Assembly (NCBI GenBank): GCA_027016475.1
Contig: JALUTL010000413.1
Coordinates: 1 to 7,657 of the forward strand
DNA from: Candidatus Heimdallarchaeota archaeon
Lineage (GTDB): Archaea > Asgardarchaeota > Heimdallarchaeia > Heimdallarchaeales > Kariarchaeaceae
Direction: 5' to 3'
DNA: 7,657 nucleotides
Below are positions 1-7,222 of this stretch, piece after piece. The position numbers and the translations under genes are program-made. The notes under the pieces are model-generated. The model saw only the letters and a list, made by a program, of their open reading frames with translations, did no database searches and had not been told where the DNA came from. The number at the start of each line of letters is the position of its first letter. Position 1 is the stretch's first letter.

Positions 1-447
1 TTACACGCGCCGGCGCCGCCTTCGTCGCCAGCCGTAGCCGACCAAGCCCAGAAGGCCCACACCGAGCAGCACGAAACTGGAAGGCTCGGGGATGACGGTG
101 GACGAGGGGGTGGAACCGCCAACCGTCAGGACGCCGCTGATACCATAGAAGGAAAACCTGTCCCTAGGACCCGACTGGCTCCACCGAATCCAACCACCAA
201 AGAAGGGAGGAAAGGTGAAGACGACGTTTCCTTGACTGACGCCGCTAGGGTTACCCAAAGGGGACGGCGACGCCGTGCCGTCAGGCATGGTCCCGGTGTG
301 CGCGGCAAGAAAGGGCGGAAGGAAAAACTCCCCGTGCTCATCGATTTGAAAGCGTTGCTTGAGTCGGATCGTGAGACATTGCAATTGGCCTTCCGTGAGG
401 CCCAATTTGGGGGATATCAGGCAGGCAGGCACATTCATTCCATTCAT
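1..447 (-). CDS. PEP-CTERM sorting-signal protein, C-terminal part (bacterial-type; 5' end doubtful)
   Basis: The last ~30 residues form a textbook PEP-CTERM signal: the tripeptide PEP (in IPEPSSFVLLG), a hydrophobic helix rich in Leu, Gly and Val, then an Arg cluster and stop at 1-3. In Gram-negative bacteria that make exopolysaccharide this tail is recognised and cleaved by exosortase during export. The preceding part, with a Gly/Pro/Ser-rich stretch and a GGWIRWSQSG segment followed by FSFYGISGVLTV, resembles the region just before the sorting signal in such proteins. The frame has an ATG at 447 and stays open to a stop at 472-474, but no signal peptide is encoded, so the natural 5' part is missing. 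G+C is about 63% in bases 1-300, much higher than the rest of the window. The frame overlaps the LRR gene head-on. I take it as the 3' end of a bacterial gene joined to archaeal DNA, or less likely a transferred fragment. Confidence 0.6.
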   Translation of the reverse strand: MNGMNVPACLISPKLGLTEGQLQCLTIRLKQRFQIDEHGEFFLPPFLAAHTGTMPDGTASPSPLGNPSGVSQGNVVFTFPPFFGGWIRWSQSGPRDRFSFYGISGVLTVGGSTPSSTVIPEPSSFVLLGVGLLGLVGYGWRRRRRRRV

Positions 448-1791
448 CAGGTGTTCTCGTGGAGGGCCATTTCAGGTCGGATTGTTGGTCTTTATGTTCG
501 TGGATTGAAGGTTGTTCCGAAATTGCTCACATCCCTCCCCAACTTGGAAGAGTTGCTGATAGCTTCACCACTTGAGGAGGATTTGCCGAATTTTCCGAAT
601 TTGGAGCGTCTTGTGCTTTTGAACAAATCAACGGACATTGTACGTCTTGGGTTGGGTAGGCAGGAGAAGCTGAGAGTTATACGTGCAGAGGGGTTTCAGT
701 TGTTCCCTGGTGATTTGAGCTGGCATCAGAATTTGGAGGATGTCTCATTTCGGTGGATGGACTTCAATCCGATTGAAGAGGAAATCGGCAAACTAAGAAA
801 GCTTTCAAGAATTGAATTGGTGGATGTCAACTTGACCACGTCCCCTTCGAGTCTTTTGGGGATGAAAAATCTGGTTCGAATTGAAATTCTGTATGGAAAT
901 GAACTGGAATTGCCTGAAAACATTGATCGCATGTCACAGTTGGAGAGTCTGATAGTGAGGGGGTCGGGGGTTGAGCAGTTACCAGCCTCGATCGGAAACT
1001 TGAAAAATCTACTGCATTTGGATGTTTCCAAGAATTTGCTGACTTCCCTTCCCTCTGAACTTGGGAATCTGTCGAATCTCAGAATTTTACGTGTGAGCGA
1101 AAATCGGTTGACACGGTTGCCTGATGAATTGAGAGCTTTGAAGCATCTCATGGACGTTGATTTCAGGAGCAACAAAATCAAGCGAATACCGCCGATTATC
1201 GGCAGGTTGCCGAATTTGCACCAGCTCAGGCTGGAACAGATACAGTTGCATCCATTTCCGAGATTCATTTCAGATCAGTTGGAAACTGTCTATATTCTGG
1301 GTTGCAAGGCAACTGCACTCCCCATGGGATTGTTCGACTTGTCAGACCTGAAGGTGCTGGTAGTCACGATGACTCCGATTCGGGTAATACCAGAAGAAAT
1401 ATCCAAATTGCAAAAGCTCCATTCACTGTATCTTTCTAGGACGGACATTGACCATTTGCCATTGGAATTGGGTGAGCTGCAAAACCTGAGCTATCTTTCA
1501 ATAGACCATTGTCCATTGGATGAATTTCCGGAGGGTATTTTGAAGTTGAAGAGCTTGAGCCGGCTGATGGTCAACTACACGAACATTACCCATGTGCCCG
1601 AAGGTCTTTCGAAATTGCCTCATTTGAAGGAGGTTCAGCTCCATTCTAACCAGATAGAAAACTTACCGACTGATTGGATGAATTTTGAGAAAGATGTTCT
1701 GGTGAATCTGAGTTCAAATCAAATACAGATACCACCAGAATACAATGCCCAGCAGTTTCCGAACATTCTGTTGCATAGGAACATTAGATAA
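334..1791 (+). CDS. Leucine-rich-repeat protein, short-period (Shoc2/PIRL-like) type, N-terminus uncertain
   Basis: About 19 leucine-rich repeats run from about base 481 to 1731, mostly with a strict 23-residue period. Each follows LxxLxLxxNxLxxLPxxIxxL; the clearest copies are at 937-1221 (LLHLDVSKNLLTSLPSELG and neighbours). This is the short-repeat class seen in Shoc2/Ras-associated LRR proteins, common in some archaea and bacteria; such solenoids bind protein partners. No membrane segment, GTPase, TIR or kinase domain is visible, so a cytoplasmic scaffold is likely but no partner can be named. The frame is open to an ATG at 232, but codons 232-333 encode a very basic, Arg-rich stretch that is the antisense of the GC-rich PEP-CTERM gene. 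I therefore use GTG 334, with GTG 451 as an alternative. The real start may be lost if the DNA here is chimeric. The gene ends 52 bp before the glycosyltransferase, on the same strand. Confidence 0.8.
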   Translation: MLIDLKALLESDRETLQLAFREAQFGGYQAGRHIHSIHQVFSWRAISGRIVGLYVRGLKVVPKLLTSLPNLEELLIASPLEEDLPNFPNLERLVLLNKSTDIVRLGLGRQEKLRVIRAEGFQLFPGDLSWHQNLEDVSFRWMDFNPIEEEIGKLRKLSRIELVDVNLTTSPSSLLGMKNLVRIEILYGNELELPENIDRMSQLESLIVRGSGVEQLPASIGNLKNLLHLDVSKNLLTSLPSELGNLSNLRILRVSENRLTRLPDELRALKHLMDVDFRSNKIKRIPPIIGRLPNLHQLRLEQIQLHPFPRFISDQLETVYILGCKATALPMGLFDLSDLKVLVVTMTPIRVIPEEISKLQKLHSLYLSRTDIDHLPLELGELQNLSYLSIDHCPLDEFPEGILKLKSLSRLMVNYTNITHVPEGLSKLPHLKEVQLHSNQIENLPTDWMNFEKDVLVNLSSNQIQIPPEYNAQQFPNILLHRNIR

Positions 1792-1813
1792 AAGCCAGAA
1801 ATGTACCGATCAT

Positions 1814-1823
1814 CTCTTAAATC
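1814..1823 (+). promoter_or_regulatory. Possible TATA box for the glycosyltransferase gene
   Basis: CTCTTAAATC lies with its centre about 24 nt before the GTG start at 1844, in the 52-bp gap after the LRR gene. The TTAAATC core (1817-1823) recurs at 5408-5414 before the beta-helix gene. Spacing fits an archaeal TATA box driving a leaderless or near-leaderless mRNA. The match to the consensus is weak and read-through from the LRR gene is equally possible. Confidence 0.25.
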
Positions 1824-1843
1824 AGCAGGTTCGTTAGAAAAAA

Positions 1844-3646
1844 GTGGAATTGGTGTATACAGAGGACGGCTTTTTGCGTCGTCCACTTTTGCCGCTATAT
1901 GATTCAGAAGTGAAGGGAAACTGGCTTGTCGCAAAGGTTCTGTTTGTTGTCTATATTGGGTTGCTGCTTCTGTTCAATTGGTACATAGGGCGGTCATTCC
2001 TGCTTCTGCTTGAGGAAAAAAGTTTCAATGCGATCCTAAATCTTTTGGTTCTGTTTGTTGAGTTTCTGACTGGGAACTATTTTGTCTTTTTGGTTTGGGA
2101 TTTCTCAAAACTGTTTGTGCCAATTCCTCGTGCACCGGGGTACTTGGGAGTTCAATTGACAGACAGAGCAGGAGATGAAGGGAACAGGATCCACTACAAG
2201 GAGGTTGAGGATCAACTTCCATTCGTCTCCGTCCTTATTCCGTTGTATCAGGAGCATTTTCCAGTTGTCAGGAAAACCATATTGGGGGCGTTGAGTCTAC
2301 ACTATCCCAAGCACAAATATGATGTCAATGTAATTGATGATGCACCGAAAGACGACCAAATCAAAAAATTTACTCAACGTCTCGGCGTGAATTATTTTTC
2401 GAGGAATTCGCGCAAAGGGTTCAAGGCAGGCGGAATTAATTACGCCCTGCCAAGACTCAAAGGTGACTTGGTTCTTTTTTTGGATGCAGACCATATTCCA
2501 GAACCGAGAGTTATTCTGAACTGTCTGAACGGATGGCGGGAAGGCTCGATTGGGGTACAGGCTCGAATAGATTTTGTAAACATGGTCAATTTTTTAACGA
2601 TTATGGGGGCATTTTTACATCTCCAGTTTTATTCACTTCTTCAACGGGCAAGAAGGGCAACAGGTTCTGCAATCTTTGCGGGTGGCACCGCATTGCTGGA
2701 TCGGAAGCTCATACTTCAAGAGGGCGGAATTGACGAATTGACAATCGCGGAGGATACCGATACATCCATACTTTGGATTTCAAGGAATTATAGGATTGAA
2801 TACATAGATCATGTTGGCAGTTGGGCACTTGTTCCATGGGATCCGCTTTCTTTGGTTCGTCAAGTGTGGAGATGGATGACAGGTGTCACTCGAAGCTTCA
2901 AAGCAAGAATTGTCACACTTCTCCGATCAAAAGCACCAATCTATGTGAAAACGGATTTGTTCTTTGCAGGGATTGTACCCACACTTGGAGTAGTGGCATG
3001 GGTATCAGGGTTTACATTCATCATTCTTGCGATCTATGACATCCCGTTGATACGTTACTCACCCGAACTGGTGTTTGGATCTGGTTCTATTCCGTTCATT
3101 TCGTTTATTGTGAGTCTGCTTGGTTCCATTCCAACAATTGTTGGGATTTCAGCGTTGCTGATGGATGATGAAACGTTGATCTATGTCAGAAGAGGCTTTT
3201 TTAAACGGATTACCTACACGGTACTATTTTACTTTGTCTCGATGGCAGGTCAACCGTTGATGCTCGGAGCGGTCATTAAAGGATGGCTTGGATCCAAAGT
3301 AAGTTTCAATAGGACTCCTAAGAAAAAGAAGGCAGACGAGCCAGAAATTCCACGGCTCAAGAAGAGGTATTTCTTGATTTCATTTGCAATCTTTCTTGGA
3401 GGTCTTCTCTTTCTGCTGACATTGATCACCAAGGGGTTGAGTTCACCCATTGCAATTCCACTGTTCATAGGGTTTTATTCAAGTTCACTTCCGTTTTTTA
3501 TTGTATTGCTATGGTATTGGAAGCTTGAAAGGTATATGGATCAGGTCAGGGACATTTCTGCCGACCTAGTAATAGAAGAAAAGCTTGAATTGGAACCCCG
3601 TGTCAAAAATTTGCAGTCAACCACTTCTGCAAGTTCAGGAGAGTAA
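1844..3646 (+). CDS. Membrane-embedded processive glycosyltransferase family 2 (cellulose/chitin/hyaluronan synthase-like)
   Basis: 600 residues. An in-frame TAG at 1835 forces the start to GTG 1844 (or GTG 1853). Two N-terminal membrane helices (about 28-46 and 62-86) precede a cytoplasmic GT-A domain with the full processive GT2 signature: D165/D166 in VIDDAP, the KAGGINYAL loop (194-202), DAD (214-216), the AED version of the TED motif (302-304, D304 the likely catalytic base) and QVWRW (340-344, QxxRW). Further membrane helices lie at about 371-397, 411-440, 456-480, 508-528 and 533-557. FNRTPK (488-493) matches the FxVTxK gating loop of BcsA. The expected role is polymerising a sugar from a UDP- or GDP-sugar and extruding the chain across the membrane. 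The sugar cannot be told from sequence. Only about 45 residues follow the last helix, so there is no PilZ domain and no sign of cyclic-di-GMP control. No separate BcsB- or BcsZ-like partner is in view. Confidence 0.9.
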   Translation: MELVYTEDGFLRRPLLPLYDSEVKGNWLVAKVLFVVYIGLLLLFNWYIGRSFLLLLEEKSFNAILNLLVLFVEFLTGNYFVFLVWDFSKLFVPIPRAPGYLGVQLTDRAGDEGNRIHYKEVEDQLPFVSVLIPLYQEHFPVVRKTILGALSLHYPKHKYDVNVIDDAPKDDQIKKFTQRLGVNYFSRNSRKGFKAGGINYALPRLKGDLVLFLDADHIPEPRVILNCLNGWREGSIGVQARIDFVNMVNFLTIMGAFLHLQFYSLLQRARRATGSAIFAGGTALLDRKLILQEGGIDELTIAEDTDTSILWISRNYRIEYIDHVGSWALVPWDPLSLVRQVWRWMTGVTRSFKARIVTLLRSKAPIYVKTDLFFAGIVPTLGVVAWVSGFTFIILAIYDIPLIRYSPELVFGSGSIPFISFIVSLLGSIPTIVGISALLMDDETLIYVRRGFFKRITYTVLFYFVSMAGQPLMLGAVIKGWLGSKVSFNRTPKKKKADEPEIPRLKKRYFLISFAIFLGGLLFLLTLITKGLSSPIAIPLFIGFYSSSLPFFIVLLWYWKLERYMDQVRDISADLVIEEKLELEPRVKNLQSTTSASSGE

Positions 3647-3650
3647 TGAC

Positions 3651-3659
3651 TTTATATTA
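3651..3659 (+). promoter_or_regulatory. Likely archaeal TATA box for the FAD oxidase gene
   Basis: TTTATATTA is a close match to the archaeal TATA consensus, centred about 24 nt before ATG 3679 and starting just after the glycosyltransferase stop. With the usual 24-27 nt spacing, transcription would start at or within a few bases of the ATG. That implies a leaderless mRNA and explains the absence of a Shine-Dalgarno site. No convincing BRE is visible upstream. Confidence 0.45.
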
Positions 3660-3679
3660 GGAAGCTGAGCTTCACCTAA
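3657..3679 (+). promoter_or_regulatory. Dyad-symmetric element between TATA box and start codon
   Basis: GAAGCT-G-AGCTTC (3661-3673) is a perfect 6-1-6 palindrome. TTAGG (3657-3661) and CCTAA (3675-3679) extend it as an outer pair if a 2-nt bulge (CA) is allowed. It sits across the predicted transcription start and touches the ATG at 3679. It could be an operator for a dimeric repressor or a short hairpin at the start codon. The function is inferred from position only. Confidence 0.35.
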
Positions 3680-5337
3680 TGAAATACAAGGGTCGGTTGA
3701 AAGAGAAGCATTATTCTTATCTAAACGATGAATCAGGGCTTGTACAGAAACCAAATGCAGATTTGATTTTTTTTCCAGAAACAGAGAGTGAAGTTGTTGA
3801 AATTGTAAAGGATGCCAATTCCAGGTCAATTCCCATTTCAATATCGGGAGGGGGAACAGGGATTTCCGGTGGAAGAGTTCCTCTCGAAGGGTGGATAGTT
3901 GCAACGGATGAAATGAAAGTGCTTGCCTCCACATGGAAAATCGGGAAATTGTTCTATTGGGAAGATCCGGAATTCCAAGAGAAATATCAGGTAAGAATCA
4001 TTGAAGATGAAGACATTGCCTATTTGACAGTTCCAGTGGCCATGAGATTGAAATCTGTACAGAATTTGTGTAAAGAGATCGGATGGTTCTATCCTCCCGA
4101 CCCGACGGAACGCAGTGCATTTATTGGGGGGAACATTGCAACCAATGCTTCAGGCGCTCGTTCGTTCAAGTATGGCCCTACTCGAAAATGGGTTTCTGCT
4201 TTACGAGTTGTCTTATCCTCTGGTGATATCATAACATTGGCCAGAAACGACTTTTTAGAACATATCAAACTGTTGGGTTGCAATGAAAATGAATTGACTG
4301 ACTGCTTGGATTTGAGAGGCAGTTTTGCCAAAGAGCATGACAATCTGGTCTATGTTACCGATGATGGTGTGGATTACCGGGTTCCTGTTCCCCCACCTTA
4401 TGATCTGCCAAAAGTAACAAAAAATGTTGCTGGTTTAGTGTTGAATGAGGATAGTGAACCAATTGACTTGTTTATCGGGTCAAATGGGACTATGGGAATA
4501 ATTACAGAAGCAACACTACGGTTGATTAGGCCACCTCCGCATATAATGAGCATTTTTGTCTTCTGCAACACAATGGATCAAGCTTTTGAATTGATTCGGT
4601 TTTGTCAAAAGCAGAGAGAAGCAGAAGAATTTCCTACACCAATGTCAGTTGAATATTTGGATGAACGAGCAGTGCAGATTATGAGAACAGAAGACACAAG
4701 TATTCCACCTGATTGTAAACTTGTGATAATTGAGCAGGACGCAACGGATGAAAGTATAGAGGATGCAGTTGAATCATGGGTCGGTTTGTTTGACCGCTTA
4801 CAAATTGAAAACACTTCCGTGGCAACAACCTATAAGGAGATTGAAAATCACAAAAAATTGAGACATTTGGTTCCCGAGACGATAAATTCAATTGTCAGAA
4901 GGAATGGACAGGCAAAGTTGGGCACCGACTATTCAATCCCCAATGATCATTTTCAAGCATTGCTTTCGAAGGCGCAGCAAATAGGAGACGAATTCGAATC
5001 ATTTCAGCAATCAAGGAAAGAGCTCGAACAGTTTGGTTATGCCATATGGGCTCATGCTGGTGATTCCCACATTCATCTGAACTTTTTGCCTAGAGACGAG
5101 GAAGAAACCATATTTGCCAAATCCAAAATGGTCGAAATGATGAAATTTGTCGTTGAGAGAGGGGGATCAATAGCGGCTGAGCATGGTTTGGGAAAAAAAC
5201 GGTTCAATGACAAACCGGCACTATACTTCCAATATGGAGAAAAAGGCGTTGCATATTTCACAAGGGTAAAGACTATCATGGATTCAAAGTGGATATTGTC
5301 AAGAGGTAATTTGGTGGATTTTACAACCAAGACGTAG
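3679..5337 (+). CDS. FAD-linked oxidase/dehydrogenase of the GlcD/D-lactate dehydrogenase family
   Basis: 552 residues, ATG start 32 bp after the glycosyltransferase. The N-terminal FAD-binding type 4 (PCMH/VAO) domain spans about 25-285: the glycine-rich loop SISGGGTGISGGR (55-67), IGGNIATNASGARSFKYG (149-166) and IGSNGTMGIITEATL (266-280), which bind the FAD diphosphate. The C-terminal FAD-oxidase domain covers about 320-545, with TDYSIP (416-421), the HAGDSHIHLNFLP segment (459-471; usual form HxGDGNxHxN) and EHGLGKKR (501-508). Relatives oxidise 2-hydroxy acids such as D-lactate, glycolate or D-2-hydroxyglutarate. Others in the superfamily are alkyl-dihydroxyacetone-phosphate synthases or sugar oxidases, so the substrate is open. 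It is somewhat longer than the usual ~460-480 residues because of extra segments at about 84-115 and 205-240. There is no fused Fe-S domain, so electrons must leave through a separate carrier, not seen here. No signal peptide or membrane helix is visible; a cytoplasmic enzyme is likely. Confidence 0.88.
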   Translation: MKYKGRLKEKHYSYLNDESGLVQKPNADLIFFPETESEVVEIVKDANSRSIPISISGGGTGISGGRVPLEGWIVATDEMKVLASTWKIGKLFYWEDPEFQEKYQVRIIEDEDIAYLTVPVAMRLKSVQNLCKEIGWFYPPDPTERSAFIGGNIATNASGARSFKYGPTRKWVSALRVVLSSGDIITLARNDFLEHIKLLGCNENELTDCLDLRGSFAKEHDNLVYVTDDGVDYRVPVPPPYDLPKVTKNVAGLVLNEDSEPIDLFIGSNGTMGIITEATLRLIRPPPHIMSIFVFCNTMDQAFELIRFCQKQREAEEFPTPMSVEYLDERAVQIMRTEDTSIPPDCKLVIIEQDATDESIEDAVESWVGLFDRLQIENTSVATTYKEIENHKKLRHLVPETINSIVRRNGQAKLGTDYSIPNDHFQALLSKAQQIGDEFESFQQSRKELEQFGYAIWAHAGDSHIHLNFLPRDEEETIFAKSKMVEMMKFVVERGGSIAAEHGLGKKRFNDKPALYFQYGEKGVAYFTRVKTIMDSKWILSRGNLVDFTTKT

Positions 5338-5370
5338 AGTAAATGATTTTCTTTATGCTTAGAGCCTTGA

Positions 5371-5397
5371 AAGAGGAAATTTTGAAAATTTGCTCTT
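5371..5397. promoter_or_regulatory. 27-bp near-perfect palindrome upstream of the beta-helix gene
   Basis: AAGAG-G-AAATTTT at 5371-5383 is mirrored around G5384 by AAAATTT-G-CTCTT at 5385-5397: 12 of 13 positions pair, with one G/G mismatch. The one-base centre makes it a poor RNA hairpin but a good binding site for a dimeric DNA-binding protein. It lies in the 84-bp gap 24 nt before ATG 5422 and just upstream of the TATA-like box at 5408-5414, an arrangement typical of archaeal activator sites or of repressors blocking TFB/BRE contact. The function is inferred. Confidence 0.45.
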
Positions 5398-5405
5398 CAC
5401 GGAGC

Positions 5406-5415
5406 AGTTAAATCT
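5406..5415 (+). promoter_or_regulatory. Possible TATA box for the beta-helix gene
   Basis: AGTTAAATCT is centred about 26 nt before the second in-frame ATG at 5437 and only 11 nt before ATG 5422. If it is the TATA box, the mRNA would start near 5437 and translation would begin at that ATG (leaderless). The core TTAAATC is shared with 1817-1823. The match is weak. Confidence 0.25.
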
Positions 5416-5421
5416 GTTTGT

Positions 5422-7167
5422 ATGAATTATAGTTATATGTTGAAGGTTGGGCGCAACCAACTCAAGTGCATTGGTGTTGGAATTATTTCTCTCCTAATCG
5501 TTGCACTTAGTATGATGGCCCCAACTACGGATGAGAATATCAATCCTGACGAAATAAAAATAACAATTTTTGATTTCATTCGTGCAGGAATTGATGAGAT
5601 GCAGGTAAAACACAATAGGGTAGTAATTGATGCAGAAGGACAGCCGATATTGTTGACAGTTCAATCCAAAGTTTTTCATATAGGTGTAATGTCTGGACAA
5701 TCATTCAAACTGAATTTTGTTGCACCACTCGGATTGCATTCAGCTTCAACGGATGTTGAATTGGTATTGGAACAGGCACCAGGAACAACAGTAAAGAATC
5801 AAATTTTTACTGGGGTTTCTTTGGAGATTAGGAATAGCCCCAATTCTGTAATTTTAAACAATACATTCACCAACATAGAAGCTGACACGTTTGCATATGG
5901 TCTAAGAATTGTAAATTCATCAAATTCAATAGTCGAAGGCAACGTTTTCGATGGTATTGCCTTAACCAACCTGATTCTTCACACGGTGGACTTTTACTAT
6001 ACATCGGCCATTGTTGTAGAAACAAGTATAGGAGTTTTCGTCAGAAATAATATTGTTAAAAACTTGTATGGAACACAAAAAGGTGGAAAAAGTGTTCTTG
6101 TTCACGGGATTCGAATAATCAGCTCTGTAGAAACATTGATTTCAGAAAATTATGTAAGCCAATTGAGTGCAGGATATTCTGTTCATCGAGTGTTTGCAAT
6201 ATATGTGTTCAAGAGTTCCAATACCAACATTTCTAAAAATATCGTTGAAGGATTAAAGGTATCGGGATCATTATACTTTTCTTATTTGAGCGGAATGTAC
6301 ATTGAAAGATCAAATGGGATTGTTGTGGAGTTTAACCAAATATTAAATATAACAACCATGGGATCATCAATCTCAGCAGGGATCCGTTTTTATAATTCCC
6401 ACAATTTGGCGGTATCCAACAACTTAGTCGGCAACCTCAGTTCTGGTTATGAAACAAATGGAATATATCTATCATATAGTTCAATTGGAACTTTGACAAA
6501 AAACACATTGCAGTTCCTAAATGGAAGCGAACATATTCGTTCAACAGCTTTTCGGCTTGATAGCACGACCTTGATGATTATTCAAGACAATATAGTTACC
6601 AATGTCGAGCAACTGGTCGCATTGACAGGTAATTCAACAGAAAATATCATTTACAACAACTTGATCAATGGCAATTTGACTGGATCCGAAAATGATGCCC
6701 CCATCATATCACATGTTCCTTCAATCACGTATGTTGAGGGTGACACGCGACAATACCTCATTTTTTGGCTGATAATTGACACAGACCCTGCGACTTACCA
6801 GCTTTATTTCCAAAACAGCCTTATAGAACAGGGTATTTGGAAAATAGGGACGCCTGTTGTGGCTAATGCCTCTTTTCTTCCTAAAGGAACTTACAACTTT
6901 ACATTGGTGGCATTTGACGCAAAAGGACACTTTGCCTCGGAGACAGTGCTAGTTTTCGTTCAGGACTCGTTGGAGTTTTGGTCGAGCAATTTGAATGACA
7001 ATAGTTCATTGATCAGCAAGTTGAAAGAGGCTTTGATGGAAAGTCTTTCTTTGGAGACGATATCCCATGTGATTCCGCTTTCAATATTTATATTTGTGCT
7101 AGTTGAATTTTTGCCGAAAACTGTTCGGAATGCTCTATGGAAAAGTGAAAGAAAAAGACTTGGTTAA
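5422..7167 (+). CDS. Surface-anchored right-handed parallel beta-helix (NosD-like) protein with Ig-like domain
   Basis: 581 residues from ATG 5422; ATG 5437 (residue 6) is an equally good start. A hydrophobic segment at about 17-33 acts as signal peptide or anchor. Residues ~115-420 are beta-helix coils of the NosD/pectate-lyase-like type, recognisable by repeating NxxSNSIVEGNVF-like turns (for example 165-176, 205-213, 266-276, 328-337). An Ig/cadherin-like domain follows at about 424-515, with the GTYNFTLVAFDAKGHFASETV signature (489-509). After a Ser/Asn-rich linker comes a C-terminal membrane helix (~547-564) and a short Lys/Arg-rich tail (566-580), giving an outside body with the tail in the cytoplasm. 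At least nine N-x-S/T sequons suit N-glycosylation outside the cell. Beta-helices of this kind bind or cleave polysaccharides, or serve as structural or adhesive parts; no catalytic residues can be assigned. Being in line with a polysaccharide synthase is suggestive, but the link is inference. Confidence 0.8.
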   Translation: MNYSYMLKVGRNQLKCIGVGIISLLIVALSMMAPTTDENINPDEIKITIFDFIRAGIDEMQVKHNRVVIDAEGQPILLTVQSKVFHIGVMSGQSFKLNFVAPLGLHSASTDVELVLEQAPGTTVKNQIFTGVSLEIRNSPNSVILNNTFTNIEADTFAYGLRIVNSSNSIVEGNVFDGIALTNLILHTVDFYYTSAIVVETSIGVFVRNNIVKNLYGTQKGGKSVLVHGIRIISSVETLISENYVSQLSAGYSVHRVFAIYVFKSSNTNISKNIVEGLKVSGSLYFSYLSGMYIERSNGIVVEFNQILNITTMGSSISAGIRFYNSHNLAVSNNLVGNLSSGYETNGIYLSYSSIGTLTKNTLQFLNGSEHIRSTAFRLDSTTLMIIQDNIVTNVEQLVALTGNSTENIIYNNLINGNLTGSENDAPIISHVPSITYVEGDTRQYLIFWLIIDTDPATYQLYFQNSLIEQGIWKIGTPVVANASFLPKGTYNFTLVAFDAKGHFASETVLVFVQDSLEFWSSNLNDNSSLISKLKEALMESLSLETISHVIPLSIFIFVLVEFLPKTVRNALWKSERKRLG

Positions 7168-7222
7168 ATTTACATATATCGAAGCAAGGAAATCATTGGA
7201 TAATCAACCTCATTGAAAACAT

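Noticed and set aside
232..333. Arg/Lys-rich N-terminus resembling a nuclear-localisation or nucleic-acid-binding tail
   Set aside because: It is explained as the reverse strand of the GC-rich PEP-CTERM gene, probably across a foreign junction.
421..447. Short direct repeats (CAGGCAGGCA and CATTCATTCC) considered as an attachment site or target duplication
   Set aside because: They are tandem low-complexity units with no matching copy elsewhere and no integrase or transposase in the window.
726..1268. 180-codon open frame on the minus strand inside the LRR gene
   Set aside because: It is the antisense of a regular Leu/Asn/Pro-rich repeat, which naturally keeps other frames open; its protein has no recognisable domain and the plus-strand LRR pattern is unambiguous.
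2025..2494. Small minus-strand frames inside the glycosyltransferase gene
   Set aside because: They lie opposite clearly conserved catalytic motifs and encode Cys/Ser/Leu-rich sequence with no domain pattern.
5810..6680. Repetitive Asn/Ser/Ile coding stretch considered as a DNA repeat array or CRISPR-like region
   Set aside because: There are no identical spaced repeats at the DNA level; the periodicity is in the protein and matches beta-helix coils.
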